A DNA stretch of 64,000 nucleotides from Paenibacillus sp. FSL R5-0517 (GCF_037974355.1 NZ_CP150235.1:3348001-3412000); one strand, 5' to 3'; counted from the stretch's first letter, positions 29,560 to 39,744 are shown. Program-made: numbers and translations. Notes: generated from the letters alone by a model not told the origin.

Positions 29560-30447
29560 CTATTGCACTTTAAACAAGCCAGCATGGTCTTCATAGTACG
29601 AAGTAATAAAATCACGAAATTCTCCAACAGAAGGGGATAACCATTTTTGTTTGACCCAGGAGAGGCTAATTGGATATATCGCTGAATCATCAGCAATTTC
29701 TACATAGCTTAACCCGAGTGTTCTACATACGGAGATAGGAAGTAATGCAACACCCTGATCAAGTCTGATAATTTCGAGCAGGGTATGAGAATCGACCTCA
29801 AATTCAAGGTTGGGAAGGAAGCCTGCTTTCTCACAGAGGGTGGTTGTAAACCGGCTATATTCCTTATTATCTGCAAGCGAAATAAAGGGCTCATCTGCAA
29901 CAACACTCAATGAGATGCTTGTCTCTCCGACGTATGCATGATTTGTTGGCACAACCAGAACAATATCCTCCTCGACAAGCACAACACTCTCAATTTCCTC
30001 ATCCTGAATCGGATGCCCCGTAATGCCCAGATTCAACTCACCTTTCTTCAAACCTGTAATAATCTCAGCGCGCGTTCCAATGCCTTGATGGAGCTTGGTA
30101 TCAGGAGAAGCGTTGATGTAGTCACTTATGAGACCGGTGAGGAAGCGGGTATTCGTAATGGAGATCCTGATCGTATTGGATATATGATGTTCCTCCGCTT
30201 TAATCTCCATCTCTGCATTTTCAATTTCAATAAAAATTCGGTTTACGTGTTTCAATAAGATTGCACCTGAGGCATTTAATTGAATGTTTCGTCCTCTCCT
30301 GTGAAATAAAGGCGTACCGAGTTCATCTTCAAGTCGTTTAATCGTCAAGCTTAGGGAAGGTTGAGCAATATTCAATTGTGCAGCTGCCTTGGAGATGTGT
30401 TCAGTATAGGCAACGGTCTGAAAGTATTTGAGCTGAAGCAATTCCAT
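29560..30447 (-). CDS. LysR family transcriptional regulator
   Basis: 295-residue LysR-type regulator: N-terminal helix-turn-helix (MELLQLKYFQTVAYTEHISKAA) and a C-terminal effector-binding domain of CynR/CbbR type. GAGGTG precedes the ATG. It is divergent from the acetoacetate decarboxylase/reductase pair across ~150 A/T-rich bases, so it most likely controls that operon. Effector unknown. Confidence 0.88.
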   Translation of the reverse strand: MELLQLKYFQTVAYTEHISKAAAQLNIAQPSLSLTIKRLEDELGTPLFHRRGRNIQLNASGAILLKHVNRIFIEIENAEMEIKAEEHHISNTIRISITNTRFLTGLISDYINASPDTKLHQGIGTRAEIITGLKKGELNLGITGHPIQDEEIESVVLVEEDIVLVVPTNHAYVGETSISLSVVADEPFISLADNKEYSRFTTTLCEKAGFLPNLEFEVDSHTLLEIIRLDQGVALLPISVCRTLGLSYVEIADDSAIYPISLSWVKQKWLSPSVGEFRDFITSYYEDHAGLFKVQ

Positions 30448-30598
30448 TTGTCTGCACCTCTTATTTATTTTGATAAATATATATAGTACTTATTATGTAT
30501 TATATTAAATTTAAATATTGATGTAGAATTTTTTTATGAGATACAGTTCAAATTTTTATATAACAAAACTTAATTAATGTATGAGGCAGGTGTCTTTG

Positions 30599-31345
30599 AT
30601 GAAAATCGATGTGAATAACATAACTAAAAATCTGAATACACCCCTAACGGCTCCGGCATATCCAATGCCACCGTACAAATTCGTGAATCGTGAATACTTG
30701 AACATTATTTATCGAACTGATGAAAAAGCGTTGCGGGCAGCCGTGCCCGAGCCTTTGGAAATTACTGAACCTTTGGTTAAATTCGAAGTGATGTGGATGC
30801 CCGATGTATCTGGACTGGGCGCCTACACGGAAGCTGGACAAGTTATCCCTGTGCAATTCAATGGGGAGGAGGGCGATTATGTGCATTCGATGTATGTAGA
30901 CAATTTCCCCGCGATTGCAAGTGGTCGAGAACTCACCGCCTATCCGAAAAAGCTGGGCGCACCGAAGTTGTATACCGATTCAGATACACTTGTCGGCACA
31001 CTTGATTATGGAACGCTGCGTGTAGCCACGGCAACGATGGGATATAAACATGTGGAGATGAATAAAGAACTCGCCAAACGTGAGATATGCCGACCTAACT
31101 TCATGATTAAGATTGCGACAGACTATACCGGGAATTTAAGAGTATGTGATCTGATCCGAACTCAGATTACGGACATCGAAGTAAAAGAGGCTTGGACAGG
31201 ACCTGCGCGGCTGCAACTGTTCGAACATGCATTGGCACCTCTGGCAGATCTGCCTGTGTTGGAAGTTGTGTCCGCTTCTCATATCCTTACCAACTTAACC
31301 TTGAACGCTGCACAACCTGTATACAACTACCTGGAAGAGAAATAA
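30599..31345 (+). CDS. adc: Acetoacetate decarboxylase family protein
   Basis: 248-residue cytosolic protein of the acetoacetate decarboxylase family. The Schiff-base Lys region GRELTAYPKKLGAP (about residues 110-123) is clear, as is the preceding DNFPAIASGRE. Acetoacetate decarboxylase converts acetoacetate to acetone and CO2, but many family members act on other beta-keto acids. ATG 30599 is favoured over ATG 30581, since a weak GGCAGGTG lies just before it. The next gene begins 14 bases after its stop and is an NAD(P)-dependent reductase, so the pair may work on a keto acid. Confidence 0.88.
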   Translation: MKIDVNNITKNLNTPLTAPAYPMPPYKFVNREYLNIIYRTDEKALRAAVPEPLEITEPLVKFEVMWMPDVSGLGAYTEAGQVIPVQFNGEEGDYVHSMYVDNFPAIASGRELTAYPKKLGAPKLYTDSDTLVGTLDYGTLRVATATMGYKHVEMNKELAKREICRPNFMIKIATDYTGNLRVCDLIRTQITDIEVKEAWTGPARLQLFEHALAPLADLPVLEVVSASHILTNLTLNAAQPVYNYLEEK

Positions 31346-31359
31346 GGAGGAAAAATAAA

Positions 31360-32394
31360 ATGAGAATTGCAATTGTAGGAGCAGGATCATTGGGAACCAT
31401 CGTAGGTGCATACCTGGCGGATGGCGGAATGGACGTTGAGTTAATTGATGCATATCAGGAGCACGTTGAAGCTTTAAATCAGACGGGTGCTAAAGTGACG
31501 GGTACTACGGAGTTTCAGGCAAAAGTAAAAGCCATTACGCCTGATCAGAAATCGGGACAATATGACCTCGTTTTACTTTTGACCAAACAACTCTATAACG
31601 ATTCCATTCTTCAGGAATTACTTCCATTCTTGAAAGAAGACAGCATGGTGTGTTCGTTGCAGAACGGGATTCCGGAAGAAAAAGTCGCTTCTATTGTTGG
31701 TGAAAAACGCGTCATCGCAGGCTCTGTTGAGTTTGGCGCTACGTTTACTGAACCAGGTGTATCCAGTCTCACAACGGAGTACACTCAATTTAAGCAGTAT
31801 GCTTTTCAGATTGGTGAATTGAATGGTGACATCACTGAACGAATTCAACAAGTGAAATCGGTGTTGGACCTTGTGGGCGGAACACATATTTCCGATAACC
31901 TGGTTGGAACCAAATGGTCCAAATTGCTGATCAACAATGCATTCAGTGGGTTGTCAGCTGCATTGAATGGGGAATATGGGGACATTATTGATCATGAAGC
32001 CGGCATTGTGAGTGCAGCTCATATTGCAGACGAGACGATTAAAGTTGCTCGTGCTAATGGAGTCACATTGGTTAAAATGAATGGATTCGACATCGCTTCA
32101 CTCGAACTGAACAGCGAAGATGATATCCCTGAACGGGTGAAAACATTACGTTACGTGATGGAGCCATCCAGACTGCTCAAAGCAAGCATGCTTCAAGATC
32201 TGGAGAAGAACCGCAAAACGGAAATTGATTATATTAACGGGGTAGTTTCAAGCAAAGCAGAAGGCACCGGAATTGCGACACCTTATAATGATTTGGTTGT
32301 AAAGCTGGTCAAATCTGCTGAAGAAACACAAACCGTTCCTGATTTTGACACGAATATAAAAGCTTTTGAAGAATTATTAAGCACACATAAATAA
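31360..32394 (+). CDS. Ketopantoate reductase-like (PanE family) dehydrogenase
   Basis: 344-residue cytosolic reductase. Rossmann motif VGAGSLGTIVGAYLA at the N-terminus, LLLTKQ and SLQNGIPEE, plus the C-terminal domain with KLLINNAFSGLSAALN, identify the ApbA/PanE family. True PanE reduces 2-dehydropantoate to pantoate; relatives reduce other 2-keto acids. AAGGAGGAA precedes ATG 31360. An in-frame extension upstream overlaps adc and lacks a ribosome binding site. Its operon with adc suggests a catabolic role rather than pantothenate synthesis; that is inference. Confidence 0.85.
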   Translation: MRIAIVGAGSLGTIVGAYLADGGMDVELIDAYQEHVEALNQTGAKVTGTTEFQAKVKAITPDQKSGQYDLVLLLTKQLYNDSILQELLPFLKEDSMVCSLQNGIPEEKVASIVGEKRVIAGSVEFGATFTEPGVSSLTTEYTQFKQYAFQIGELNGDITERIQQVKSVLDLVGGTHISDNLVGTKWSKLLINNAFSGLSAALNGEYGDIIDHEAGIVSAAHIADETIKVARANGVTLVKMNGFDIASLELNSEDDIPERVKTLRYVMEPSRLLKASMLQDLEKNRKTEIDYINGVVSSKAEGTGIATPYNDLVVKLVKSAEETQTVPDFDTNIKAFEELLSTHK

Positions 32395-32440
32395 AATTTA
32401 TTTATTTACAGGTTCATTAGCACAAAATCACATTAAGTAG

Positions 32441-32482
32441 GGATGTCCTCCGTCATATTTATGACTTGTGAGACATCCTGTT
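32441..32482 (+). terminator. Probable terminator of the adc operon
   Basis: GGATGTC (32441-32447) pairs with GACATCC (32472-32478), with an inner GTCATA/TATGAC helix, followed by a T-rich tract. Confidence 0.65.
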
Positions 32483-32692
32483 TGTTGTATTGGCTGTTGT
32501 ATTAATAAATCTAGTAGGAATTTCAGGATTCTCCAACCAAACTCTGATGTGGAGCTTAATTGATATGGATCCGAGGTATGACATGAATAATCAGTTGTTA
32601 TACGAATTCGGCTGAGCTAATGCCGAGAGGTGATTACGACAAAAAAACAGCATGCTGTATAAGGGATTAATAACCGTTGGATAATAATGACA

Positions 32693-32721
32693 TTGACAAC
32701 CGCAGGTTTTTCCAAAATAAT
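32693..32721 (+). promoter_or_regulatory. Promoter of codBA
   Basis: TTGACA (32693-32698) and AATAAT (32716-32721) with 17-base spacing. Transcription would begin near 32728, giving a ~220-base leader before codB. Confidence 0.6.
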
Positions 32722-32741
32722 AGAATGTAATTGAATACTGG

Positions 32742-32905
32742 TACCTTTAATTCAGTCCAGAGAGGCTGGCAAGGGCAGCGGATTTCATAATCACGCGAGA
32801 ATCAGGGCATATCCCGTCATGGGATGCTCTGTGTCTTCGCGCGGGTTATGATACAAAAAGAGGCTACTTGTCAGTGTAAAACCTGATGAAGTAGCCTCTT
32901 TTTTC
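32742..32905 (+). promoter_or_regulatory. Probable PyrR attenuator in the codBA leader
   Basis: AGTCCAGAGAGGCT (32754-32767) fits the PyrR RNA-binding consensus ARUCCNGNGAGGYU at every position and lies in the TTTAA-TTCAGTCCAGAGAGG context of Bacillus pyr leaders. It is followed by a long hairpin (about 32786-32850, CATAA/TTATG ends, inner ATCCC-GTCAT-GGGAT) that may be part of the antiterminator. A terminator follows: AAAAAGAGGCTACT at 32855-32868, complement AGTAGCCTC from 32890, then T's to 32904. The order promoter, PyrR loop, terminator, gene is that of PyrR-controlled attenuation, in which UMP-bound PyrR favours termination. Confidence 0.75.
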
Positions 32906-32949
32906 TGCTTTTTTTGGTATCAGATACACTTTATGTTGGGGGTATTCTG

Positions 32950-34227
32950 ATGAGCAAACAAGATCAAGAGTTTTCATGGCAAGCGGTGCCGAAAGGACAA
33001 AGAAACAACTTTTGGAAGACGTTATCCGTCATGCTCGGTTTTACATTTTTCTCAGCAAGCATGCTGGCAGGAGGCACATTGGGCGTCAGCTTGACGTTCA
33101 TGGAGTTCATTGGCATCGTGCTTGCAGGCAATCTGGTGCTTGGTATCTATACAGGGGCACTGGCCCATATCGCTGCCAAAACAGGCTTGTCCACACATTT
33201 GCTCGCTAAGTATGCATTCGGTGCAAAAGGGTCGTATCTGCCTTCGTTCCTGCTAGGCTTCACACAGGTCGGATGGTTCGGAGTCGGCGTAGCCATGTTC
33301 GCCATTCCAGTCGCGAAAGCGATGGACTGGAACGTGTATCTGTTGATCATCATATTTGGACTTGCCATGACGGCATCGGCCATCTTCGGTATGAAGTCAC
33401 TCGTCATTCTCGGTTATATCGCAGTTCCTGCGATTGCCATTCTCGGTGGTTATTCCATGTTCGAAGGTGCAGGTTCGCTGGGTGGTCTGCAAGGGTTGCT
33501 AGATTACACGCCGACTCAGTCACTTACTGCTGCGGCAGCATTAACGATCTGTATCGGATCATTCATCAGTGGCGGAACACTGACACCTGATTTTGCCCGG
33601 TTCTCCCGGACATCCAAACAGGCAGTTACCGCAACCGTTATTGCTTTTTTCCTGGGCAACTCGCTTATGTTTCTGTTCGGAGCAGTTGGCGCAATGGCGT
33701 ATAACCTGGCTGATATCTCGGAGGTCATGTTCCTGCAAGGATTGATCATCCCGGCGATCATCGTTCTGGGCTTGAATATCTGGACGACCAACGATAATGC
33801 ACTGTACGCTTCAGGTCTTGGTTTTGCCAACATCACCAAAATTTCAAAGAAATTCTTCGTCGTTGTTAATGGCATCGTCGGTACCGTATTCGCCATGTGG
33901 ATGTACAACAACTTCGTCAGTTTCCTGAACGTACTTGGCGCGGCGATACCATCCATCGGAGCTATTATTATTGCAGATTACTTCATTGTGAAACGTAGAA
34001 ACTATAAGCCTTTTGCAGATATGTCTTTCAAAAATGTAAACTGGGTAGCGCTCGTCGCTTGGGCCATCGGCGTGGCATTCGCTCAACTGGCTCCTGGTGT
34101 AACACCATTAAATGCACTGCTTGGTACAGCAGTAGCTTATATCATCTTGATGTTGATTGTTCCTGCCAAAGAATCCAAAGAAATGGGGAAAATAAATGAT
34201 TATACAGAACGCAAAATTGCGGGGTAA
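32950..34227 (+). CDS. codB: Cytosine permease
   Basis: 425-residue membrane transporter of the NCS1 family with about 12 hydrophobic segments. Family features include the early GTLGVSLTF segment, [11 protein letters not shown] and the central [15 protein letters not shown] stretch. It would import cytosine, which the next gene deaminates to uracil. ATG 32950 is chosen because GGGGG lies upstream; an earlier in-frame ATG overlaps the terminator region. It lies behind the PyrR-type leader and overlaps codA by 32 bases, so the two genes are tightly coupled. Confidence 0.9.
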   Translation: MSKQDQEFSWQAVPKGQRNNFWKTLSVMLGFTFFSASMLAGGTLGVSLTFMEFIGIVLAGNLVLGIYTGALAHIAAKTGLSTHLLAKYAFGAKGSYLPSFLLGFTQVGWFGVGVAMFAIPVAKAMDWNVYLLIIIFGLAMTASAIFGMKSLVILGYIAVPAIAILGGYSMFEGAGSLGGLQGLLDYTPTQSLTAAAALTICIGSFISGGTLTPDFARFSRTSKQAVTATVIAFFLGNSLMFLFGAVGAMAYNLADISEVMFLQGLIIPAIIVLGLNIWTTNDNALYASGLGFANITKISKKFFVVVNGIVGTVFAMWMYNNFVSFLNVLGAAIPSIGAIIIADYFIVKRRNYKPFADMSFKNVNWVALVAWAIGVAFAQLAPGVTPLNALLGTAVAYIILMLIVPAKESKEMGKINDYTERKIAG

Positions 34228-35464
34228 AGAAGGATTATGGAGTATTGTTGTGAAAGACGGGAAGTTCGAACAAATCACACAATCACTGGAAGTGACCGAC
34301 AATGAAGAGATCCTTGATGTCAACGGATCACTTGTACTGCCACCATTTATCGAACCTCATATTCATCTCGATACAACGCTAACAGCAGGCGAGCCGGAGT
34401 GGAATCTAAGCGGAACGCTGTTCGAAGGCATCCAACGCTGGTCAGAGCGCAAGGTATCCCTGACGCTTGAGGATGTCAAAACACGTTCCAAAACGGCGCT
34501 AAAGTGGCAATTGGCACAGGGCATCCAGCATGTACGGACTCATGTGGACGTTACAGATCCAAGCTTGATCGCAGTTAAAGCGATGCTTGAAGTCAAAGAA
34601 GAAATGGCTCCATATATGGACATTCAGCTTGTTGCTTTCCCACAGGAAGGCATTCACTCTTATCCAAACGGTGCGGAATTGCTGGAGGAGTCACTGAAAA
34701 TGGGCGTTGACGTGGTCGGTGGTATTCCACACTTCGAATTCACGCGGGAATACGGCGTTGATTCCATGAAAGTTGCGTTTGATCTGGCTGAAAAATACGA
34801 TCGGCTCATTGATATTCATTGCGATGAGATCGATGACGAGCAATCTCGTTTCGTAGAAGTCGTTGCCAAGGAAGCCTACGAACGTGGATTGGGTTCACGC
34901 ACAACGGCAAGTCACACAACAGCAATGGGGTCGTATAATGACGCTTATACGTACAAGTTGTTCCGCCTGCTTAAGATGGCTGATTTGAACTTTGTCTCCA
35001 ATCCGCTAGTCAACATTCACCTGCAGGGACGTTTCGACACGTATCCGAAGCGAAGAGGTCTGACACGTGTTAAAGAGTTGCAGGAAGCAGGTCTGAATGT
35101 ATGTTTTGGTCACGATGACATCTTCGATCCGTGGTATCCCCTGGGTACGGGCAACATGTTACAAGTGCTGCACATGGGGATTCATGCGTCGCAGTTGCTT
35201 GGTTACGACCAGATCGTGAATTCGCTTGATCTCATTACCAAAAACAGCGCAAGAACGTTACACATTGAAGATGTATACGGTATTGAAGAAGGCAAACCCG
35301 CTAACTTTATCGTACTTGAAGCAGAGAACGAGTATGAGGCTGTTCGCAAACAAGCCGGTGTACTGTATTCCTTCAGAGGCGGTCGTAAAATTGCGGAGTC
35401 GAAACCGAGGGACACTTCAATCATTTTTGAAGGCAGTTCAGAGAAAGTTACTTTCAATAAATAA
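34196..35464 (+). CDS. codA: Cytosine deaminase
   Basis: 422-residue amidohydrolase. Metal ligands appear as EPHIHLDTT near residue 50, HCDE near 210, and a later [12 protein letters not shown] and [13 protein letters not shown], which are the CodA hallmarks. It hydrolyses cytosine to uracil and ammonia in the cytosol, feeding pyrimidine salvage. ATG 34196 lies inside the 3' end of codB with GGGGAA upstream. The PyrR-type leader upstream of codB suggests repression when UMP is plentiful. A remnant resembling its C-terminus lies at 15432-15500. Confidence 0.92.
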   Translation: MIIQNAKLRGKEGLWSIVVKDGKFEQITQSLEVTDNEEILDVNGSLVLPPFIEPHIHLDTTLTAGEPEWNLSGTLFEGIQRWSERKVSLTLEDVKTRSKTALKWQLAQGIQHVRTHVDVTDPSLIAVKAMLEVKEEMAPYMDIQLVAFPQEGIHSYPNGAELLEESLKMGVDVVGGIPHFEFTREYGVDSMKVAFDLAEKYDRLIDIHCDEIDDEQSRFVEVVAKEAYERGLGSRTTASHTTAMGSYNDAYTYKLFRLLKMADLNFVSNPLVNIHLQGRFDTYPKRRGLTRVKELQEAGLNVCFGHDDIFDPWYPLGTGNMLQVLHMGIHASQLLGYDQIVNSLDLITKNSARTLHIEDVYGIEEGKPANFIVLEAENEYEAVRKQAGVLYSFRGGRKIAESKPRDTSIIFEGSSEKVTFNK

Positions 35465-35478
35465 TCACGCTTTCCTTG

Positions 35479-35507
35479 AAAGTCGCTATTTTAGCGGCTT
35501 TTTTTCT
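35479..35507 (+). terminator. Intrinsic terminator of codBA
   Basis: AAAGTCGCT-ATTTT-AGCGGCTTT and a T-run. Near-identical hairpins occur at 40831-40859 and 60481-60509. Confidence 0.9.
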
Positions 35508-35547
35508 TTTTTGTACGAATCACACCATGCATTATACAACCCAACAT

Positions 35548-36672
35548 TTAACTTACCTTAAGGTTTCCACTAGCAGCTTGCTTCCCGCCTTTCTTACGAA
35601 CAAAGCTAAGAATCAGCAGCAGCAGTGGTAACAAACCAAATAAAAAAATGGACATATTACCAAGAAAATCGCCCAAAGCTAGCGTTTCCTCCAGGTTTTT
35701 GGGTAAATAAGCAATCAAATAGAGCACGGGTAACATCGCAAATTGTATTCCGGTAATATTTTTGAGACGAAACAAATCTCGTATACCAATGGATGCAAAA
35801 TAGTGCTTGAAGGCATAGGTTGCAAAAATTTGCATTAGCCAAAATACGATGAAAAGCGATTCATAGCGCTCAAATAAAAATCCTTCAATTTCAAAACTCC
35901 GAACCATATCAAACGTTGGCCACATCCGTGTCTCAACACCCGACAGAGATAAATTCCCCACGACTGTAACAATTGTTACCATATATATAATTGTACATAT
36001 AAGTATACTGAAAATAGCCGTCTTATTACTTGCCTTCACGTCTGTCATATAAGCTGTGACGATGAGCAAAACTTCATATCCGGAATAGGAGAGACAAGAA
36101 GGCTTAAGTCCCTTCAATACAGGCATAATCCCCTCACCTAGCATGGGTCTGAGATTATTGATATCAAACATTTTCGTACTCAAAAGGAACACCAGTGCGA
36201 GCAATGCTAGCGTAACGGGCAGAACGATTGAAAAGACACGAATGATGACCATAAGACCACCCGTTAGCATGTAAATACCAATCCACAAACTAACCATAAT
36301 GGTGACCCAGCTAGGGGTACGCTCAAGGATGTACATACTTGTAATTTCAGCCATGACTCTGACTTCGAATGAACATAGAACAATAAAATATACGATAATT
36401 AGAATTCCTAACAGATAAGAAATCCATTTTCCCGTGATTTCAGGAATAAACTCGAACACCGTTTTACCGGGGAATCTGCGACATAACGTTACAAGAAGAA
36501 GGCTGATTGTCGTTACGATCAAACCAGCCAGAATGACGGAGATCCATACATCTGGTGTTTTTACCGCCTTGCCAATCGTACGAGGAAGCGTTAGTATTCC
36601 TGCACCAAGGATGGAGTTAATAACTACAATTATTACTTCAGAGGTACTGATTGTTGTTGCGGATGTCCTCAC
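35548..36672 (-). CDS. Spore germination permease, GerAB family
   Basis: About 374 residues with ten hydrophobic segments, in the amino-acid-permease-like GerAB/YndE family. The N-terminal VINSILGAGILTLPRTIG is typical. GerAB is the inner-membrane receptor subunit that binds germinant in gerA-type operons. No gerAA or gerAC gene is beside it, so it is an orphan here. The start is GTG 36672 since TTTGGAGTG lies six bases upstream; GTG 36681 overlaps that ribosome binding site. Both neighbours are unrelated. Confidence 0.83.
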   Translation of the reverse strand: MRTSATTISTSEVIIVVINSILGAGILTLPRTIGKAVKTPDVWISVILAGLIVTTISLLLVTLCRRFPGKTVFEFIPEITGKWISYLLGILIIVYFIVLCSFEVRVMAEITSMYILERTPSWVTIMVSLWIGIYMLTGGLMVIIRVFSIVLPVTLALLALVFLLSTKMFDINNLRPMLGEGIMPVLKGLKPSCLSYSGYEVLLIVTAYMTDVKASNKTAIFSILICTIIYMVTIVTVVGNLSLSGVETRMWPTFDMVRSFEIEGFLFERYESLFIVFWLMQIFATYAFKHYFASIGIRDLFRLKNITGIQFAMLPVLYLIAYLPKNLEETLALGDFLGNMSIFLFGLLPLLLLILSFVRKKGGKQAASGNLKVS

Positions 36673-36822
36673 AGGCTTCACTCCAAACTGGGAAATTTGT
36701 TTGTAGTGTTACCCAATGAAGTTATTTTATGTTATTTAAAATAAATAGAAAAAAAGTGCAGGTTGTTTTCGGTCTGTTCGTAATTACACACAGTATCCTA
36801 ATAAGTTCATGAATTTGTCTCA

Positions 36823-37674
36823 CTAGTTCAGATATTTCTTGCGAAACAGAAGGGGAGATATTCCAACATTTCGCTTGAAACAGGTAGAAAAGTAGGGAGA
36901 ATATTGAAATCCTATTTCAGTCGCAATACGATCTATCGACCATTCCGTCGAAACCAGAAGCTGTTTGGCCCGCTCTATCCTGAATTGATGTAAATATTGA
37001 ACAGGTGTCACACCGTACTTCATTTTCATGCAACGAACGATGTAGCTAGGGTGGAAGTGCAATGCTGACGAGAGAGTTTCATTGGTGATTTCCTCTTGGT
37101 AGTTCTGTTGCAGAAATAAGGCTACGCTCTCAGCAAGGCGTGAAGCAGGTGTCTTGGCCATATCTGAGGTGCCATTTTCGAGTATAGCCAAAAAACGGAA
37201 TAGCAGCTGTTGCTTCTCCCAGAAGGATTCTCCCACGGGCAATAGTACAAGCTGGTGCATCATATCAAATGCGAGCTGGGGGTTTAGCAATGTGGTTTTC
37301 TTAGGAATTCGTATGGACTTAGGCTTATCAAATGGCGATAGCGGAATTGCTGCTTCCGACTCTTCTATTAAGGGACCTTGATGCCAGTCCACATGCTCAA
37401 AATGAACCCAGTAAAACGTTGCTTCCTGTTCGCAGGGCCTGAACGAGTAATGCTCACCTTCCGGCAGTAATACTAGTGCATCACCTGTAGCAAGTGTCCA
37501 TTCCGTCCCGTTCTCACCGATATGTAGTTCTCCATTGACCACGAGCAGCACATCAAACAGGCCGAAATTTCTTCGATTCGGATGACGGTCTCCTACACGA
37601 AACGTTGAACGACCAGATTCCCAGTAATATGGAAGGGGTGGGGTTTGTAACGCAACAATGAATTCTTTGTCCAA
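36823..37674 (-). CDS. AraC family transcriptional regulator
   Basis: 283-residue regulator with an N-terminal cupin domain (FDVLLVVNGELHIGENG ... GDALVLLPEGEHYSF) and a C-terminal AraC helix-turn-helix pair (ETLSSALHFHPSYIVRCMKMKYGVTP ... IGFQYSPYFSTCFKRNVGISP). The start is TTG 37674; GAGG lies about eight bases upstream. It is divergent from the GH127 beta-L-arabinofuranosidase gene, which it probably activates in response to an arabinose-type sugar. Confidence 0.87.
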   Translation of the reverse strand: MDKEFIVALQTPPLPYYWESGRSTFRVGDRHPNRRNFGLFDVLLVVNGELHIGENGTEWTLATGDALVLLPEGEHYSFRPCEQEATFYWVHFEHVDWHQGPLIEESEAAIPLSPFDKPKSIRIPKKTTLLNPQLAFDMMHQLVLLPVGESFWEKQQLLFRFLAILENGTSDMAKTPASRLAESVALFLQQNYQEEITNETLSSALHFHPSYIVRCMKMKYGVTPVQYLHQFRIERAKQLLVSTEWSIDRIATEIGFQYSPYFSTCFKRNVGISPLLFRKKYLN

Positions 37675-37803
37675 TGAATTAACCTCATTTTCAGTGTCAT
37701 TTTGTATAGAAAAAAGCTCATTCCATTACTATTATCGCTTTACGAAAAAAGCATATACTCGACGTTGTAAAGAGTCAAATTTTATAAATTCGAGGTGTGT
37801 GTA

Positions 37804-39744
37804 ATGGGACAAAAGCAAATTGAAATTCAAGACCAATTTTGGAATACATATTCTGATCTTGTACGAGAAACAGTCATTCCCTATCAATGGGAAGCTCTGA
37901 ACGACAGGGTGGAGGACGCTGAACCTAGTCATGCCATTCGAAATTTCCGTATTGCTGCTGGCTTGGAGCAAGGCGATTTTGGTGGTTGGGTATTTCAGGA
38001 TAGTGATCTCTACAAATGGTTGGAGGCCGTTGCTTATTCGCTCCGTCACCATCCCGATCCGAGGTTGGAGCAGATCGCCGATGATTCGATTGAATTGATC
38101 GCTCAAGCTCAACATGACAATGGTTATCTGAATACCTATTTCACAATCCAGGAACCTGGGAGACAATGGACCAATCTTTATGAAGCGCATGAGCTGTATT
38201 GTGCAGGTCATCTAATTGAAGCCGCAGTTGCGTATTATCAGGCGACAGGCAAGCGTAGATTACTGGACATCTCTTGCCGATTCGCTGATCTGATTGATCG
38301 TATGTTCGGACCCAAGCCCGGACAGATAAGAGCTTACTGTGGGCATCAGGAAATTGAGTTAGCGTTGGTCAAGCTTCATACCATTACAGGTGAAGAGCGA
38401 TATCTGAATCTTAGTCGGTTCTTCATAGATGAACGTGGTAAACAGCCTAATTATTTTATCAAGGAGTGGGAAGGTGGTAACCGGACAAACATCTGGTCCC
38501 ATGGAACGCCTAATCTGGAAATGTATCAATCTCACCTTCCTGTTCGTGAGCAAAAAGTAGCGGTTGGGCACTCTGTTCGGGCAGTTTACATGTACACAGC
38601 GATGGCTGATCTTGCGAGATTAACAGGTGACGACGGACTGAAGGAGGCCTGTGAACGACTCTGGTCGAACACAACAGGCAAACAAATGTACATTACCGGG
38701 GGCATTGGTTCGACACATCTTGGGGAAGCTTTCACGTTTGATTACGATCTTCCGAATGATTCCGTATACGCAGAGACCTGTGCTTCCATTGGTTTGATTT
38801 TCTGGGCGCGCCGCATGCTTCAATTGGAAGCGAAGAGTGAATATGCAGATGTTATGGAGCGAGCGCTGTACAACAATGTTCTCGGTAGCATGTCTAGGGA
38901 TGGGAAGCATTTCTTCTATGTCAATCCACTTGAGGTATGGCCAGAAGCAAGTCTGAAAAATCCGGATAAACATCACGTCAAGCCCGTCCGACAAAAATGG
39001 TTCGGTTGCTCCTGCTGTCCTCCAAATGTCTCACGCTTGCTAAGTTCATTGGACGATTATATATACGATATATCAGAAGAAGAGAGATCGATCTATACTC
39101 ATCTGTATATTGGAAGCAAAGTTTCCTTTCAACTTGCCGACAGTACAATCACATTGCATCAACGTTCTAATCTGCCTTGGAACGGTCATGTTGAATTCTC
39201 GGTTCAGCTTCCCAAGGATAGCGAATCTGTCGAATTTGAACTTGCGCTACGTATACCGAATTGGTTCCAGGAGGAACAGCCCGTGTTGAAGGTGAATGGA
39301 GAAAGGCAAGATTTTCATATTGAGAATGGGTACGCAAAAATAAAGCGAAGTTGGTCAGATGGAAATATAGTAGAGTGGTTGCTTCCGGTTAAGCCAAAAT
39401 TAATTGCTGCACACCCATCCATTCGGGCAGATGCTGGCAAAGTAGCCATTCAACGCGGCCCGCTCGTGTATTGCATCGAAGAAGCAGACAATGGAGCCCC
39501 GCTCACTACAATCGCGTTGGCTGCGGAGCCACAATTAACGGAGTATGCTGATCCAGATCTACTAGGTGGTTGTGTCATCATAGAAGGCGATGGTCTAGTG
39601 CCTGATGACAGCATTTTATGGTTAGACGGGATGCCGTACCGTTCTTATATTAATCAGAGAAAGGCTGTACGTTTTAAGGCCATTCCCTATTATTTGTGGG
39701 GGAATCGCAAGGTTGGTGAGATGAGCGTATGGCTCCGTTTTTAA
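37804..39744 (+). CDS. Beta-L-arabinofuranosidase, GH127
   Basis: 646-residue cytosolic enzyme of the GH127 (DUF1680, HypBA1) family. Key residues can be placed: acid/base E308 in HLGEAFTF, and the zinc-site set E324 and C326 in ETCASIG with C404 and C405 in CSCCPPN. Their spacing agrees with that of HypBA1 (E322, E338, C340, C417, C418). The nucleophile is the second Cys of the pair. The family removes beta-1,2-linked L-arabinofuranose, for example from hydroxyproline-linked plant glycans. ATG 37804 follows GAGGTG. Divergent from an AraC regulator; monocistronic with its own terminator. Confidence 0.93.
   Translation: MGQKQIEIQDQFWNTYSDLVRETVIPYQWEALNDRVEDAEPSHAIRNFRIAAGLEQGDFGGWVFQDSDLYKWLEAVAYSLRHHPDPRLEQIADDSIELIAQAQHDNGYLNTYFTIQEPGRQWTNLYEAHELYCAGHLIEAAVAYYQATGKRRLLDISCRFADLIDRMFGPKPGQIRAYCGHQEIELALVKLHTITGEERYLNLSRFFIDERGKQPNYFIKEWEGGNRTNIWSHGTPNLEMYQSHLPVREQKVAVGHSVRAVYMYTAMADLARLTGDDGLKEACERLWSNTTGKQMYITGGIGSTHLGEAFTFDYDLPNDSVYAETCASIGLIFWARRMLQLEAKSEYADVMERALYNNVLGSMSRDGKHFFYVNPLEVWPEASLKNPDKHHVKPVRQKWFGCSCCPPNVSRLLSSLDDYIYDISEEERSIYTHLYIGSKVSFQLADSTITLHQRSNLPWNGHVEFSVQLPKDSESVEFELALRIPNWFQEEQPVLKVNGERQDFHIENGYAKIKRSWSDGNIVEWLLPVKPKLIAAHPSIRADAGKVAIQRGPLVYCIEEADNGAPLTTIALAAEPQLTEYADPDLLGGCVIIEGDGLVPDDSILWLDGMPYRSYINQRKAVRFKAIPYYLWGNRKVGEMSVWLRF

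Noticed and set aside
32742..32910. Purine, TPP or guanidine riboswitch in the codBA leader
   Set aside because: The conserved cores of these classes could not be found, while the PyrR-binding consensus matches at every position.
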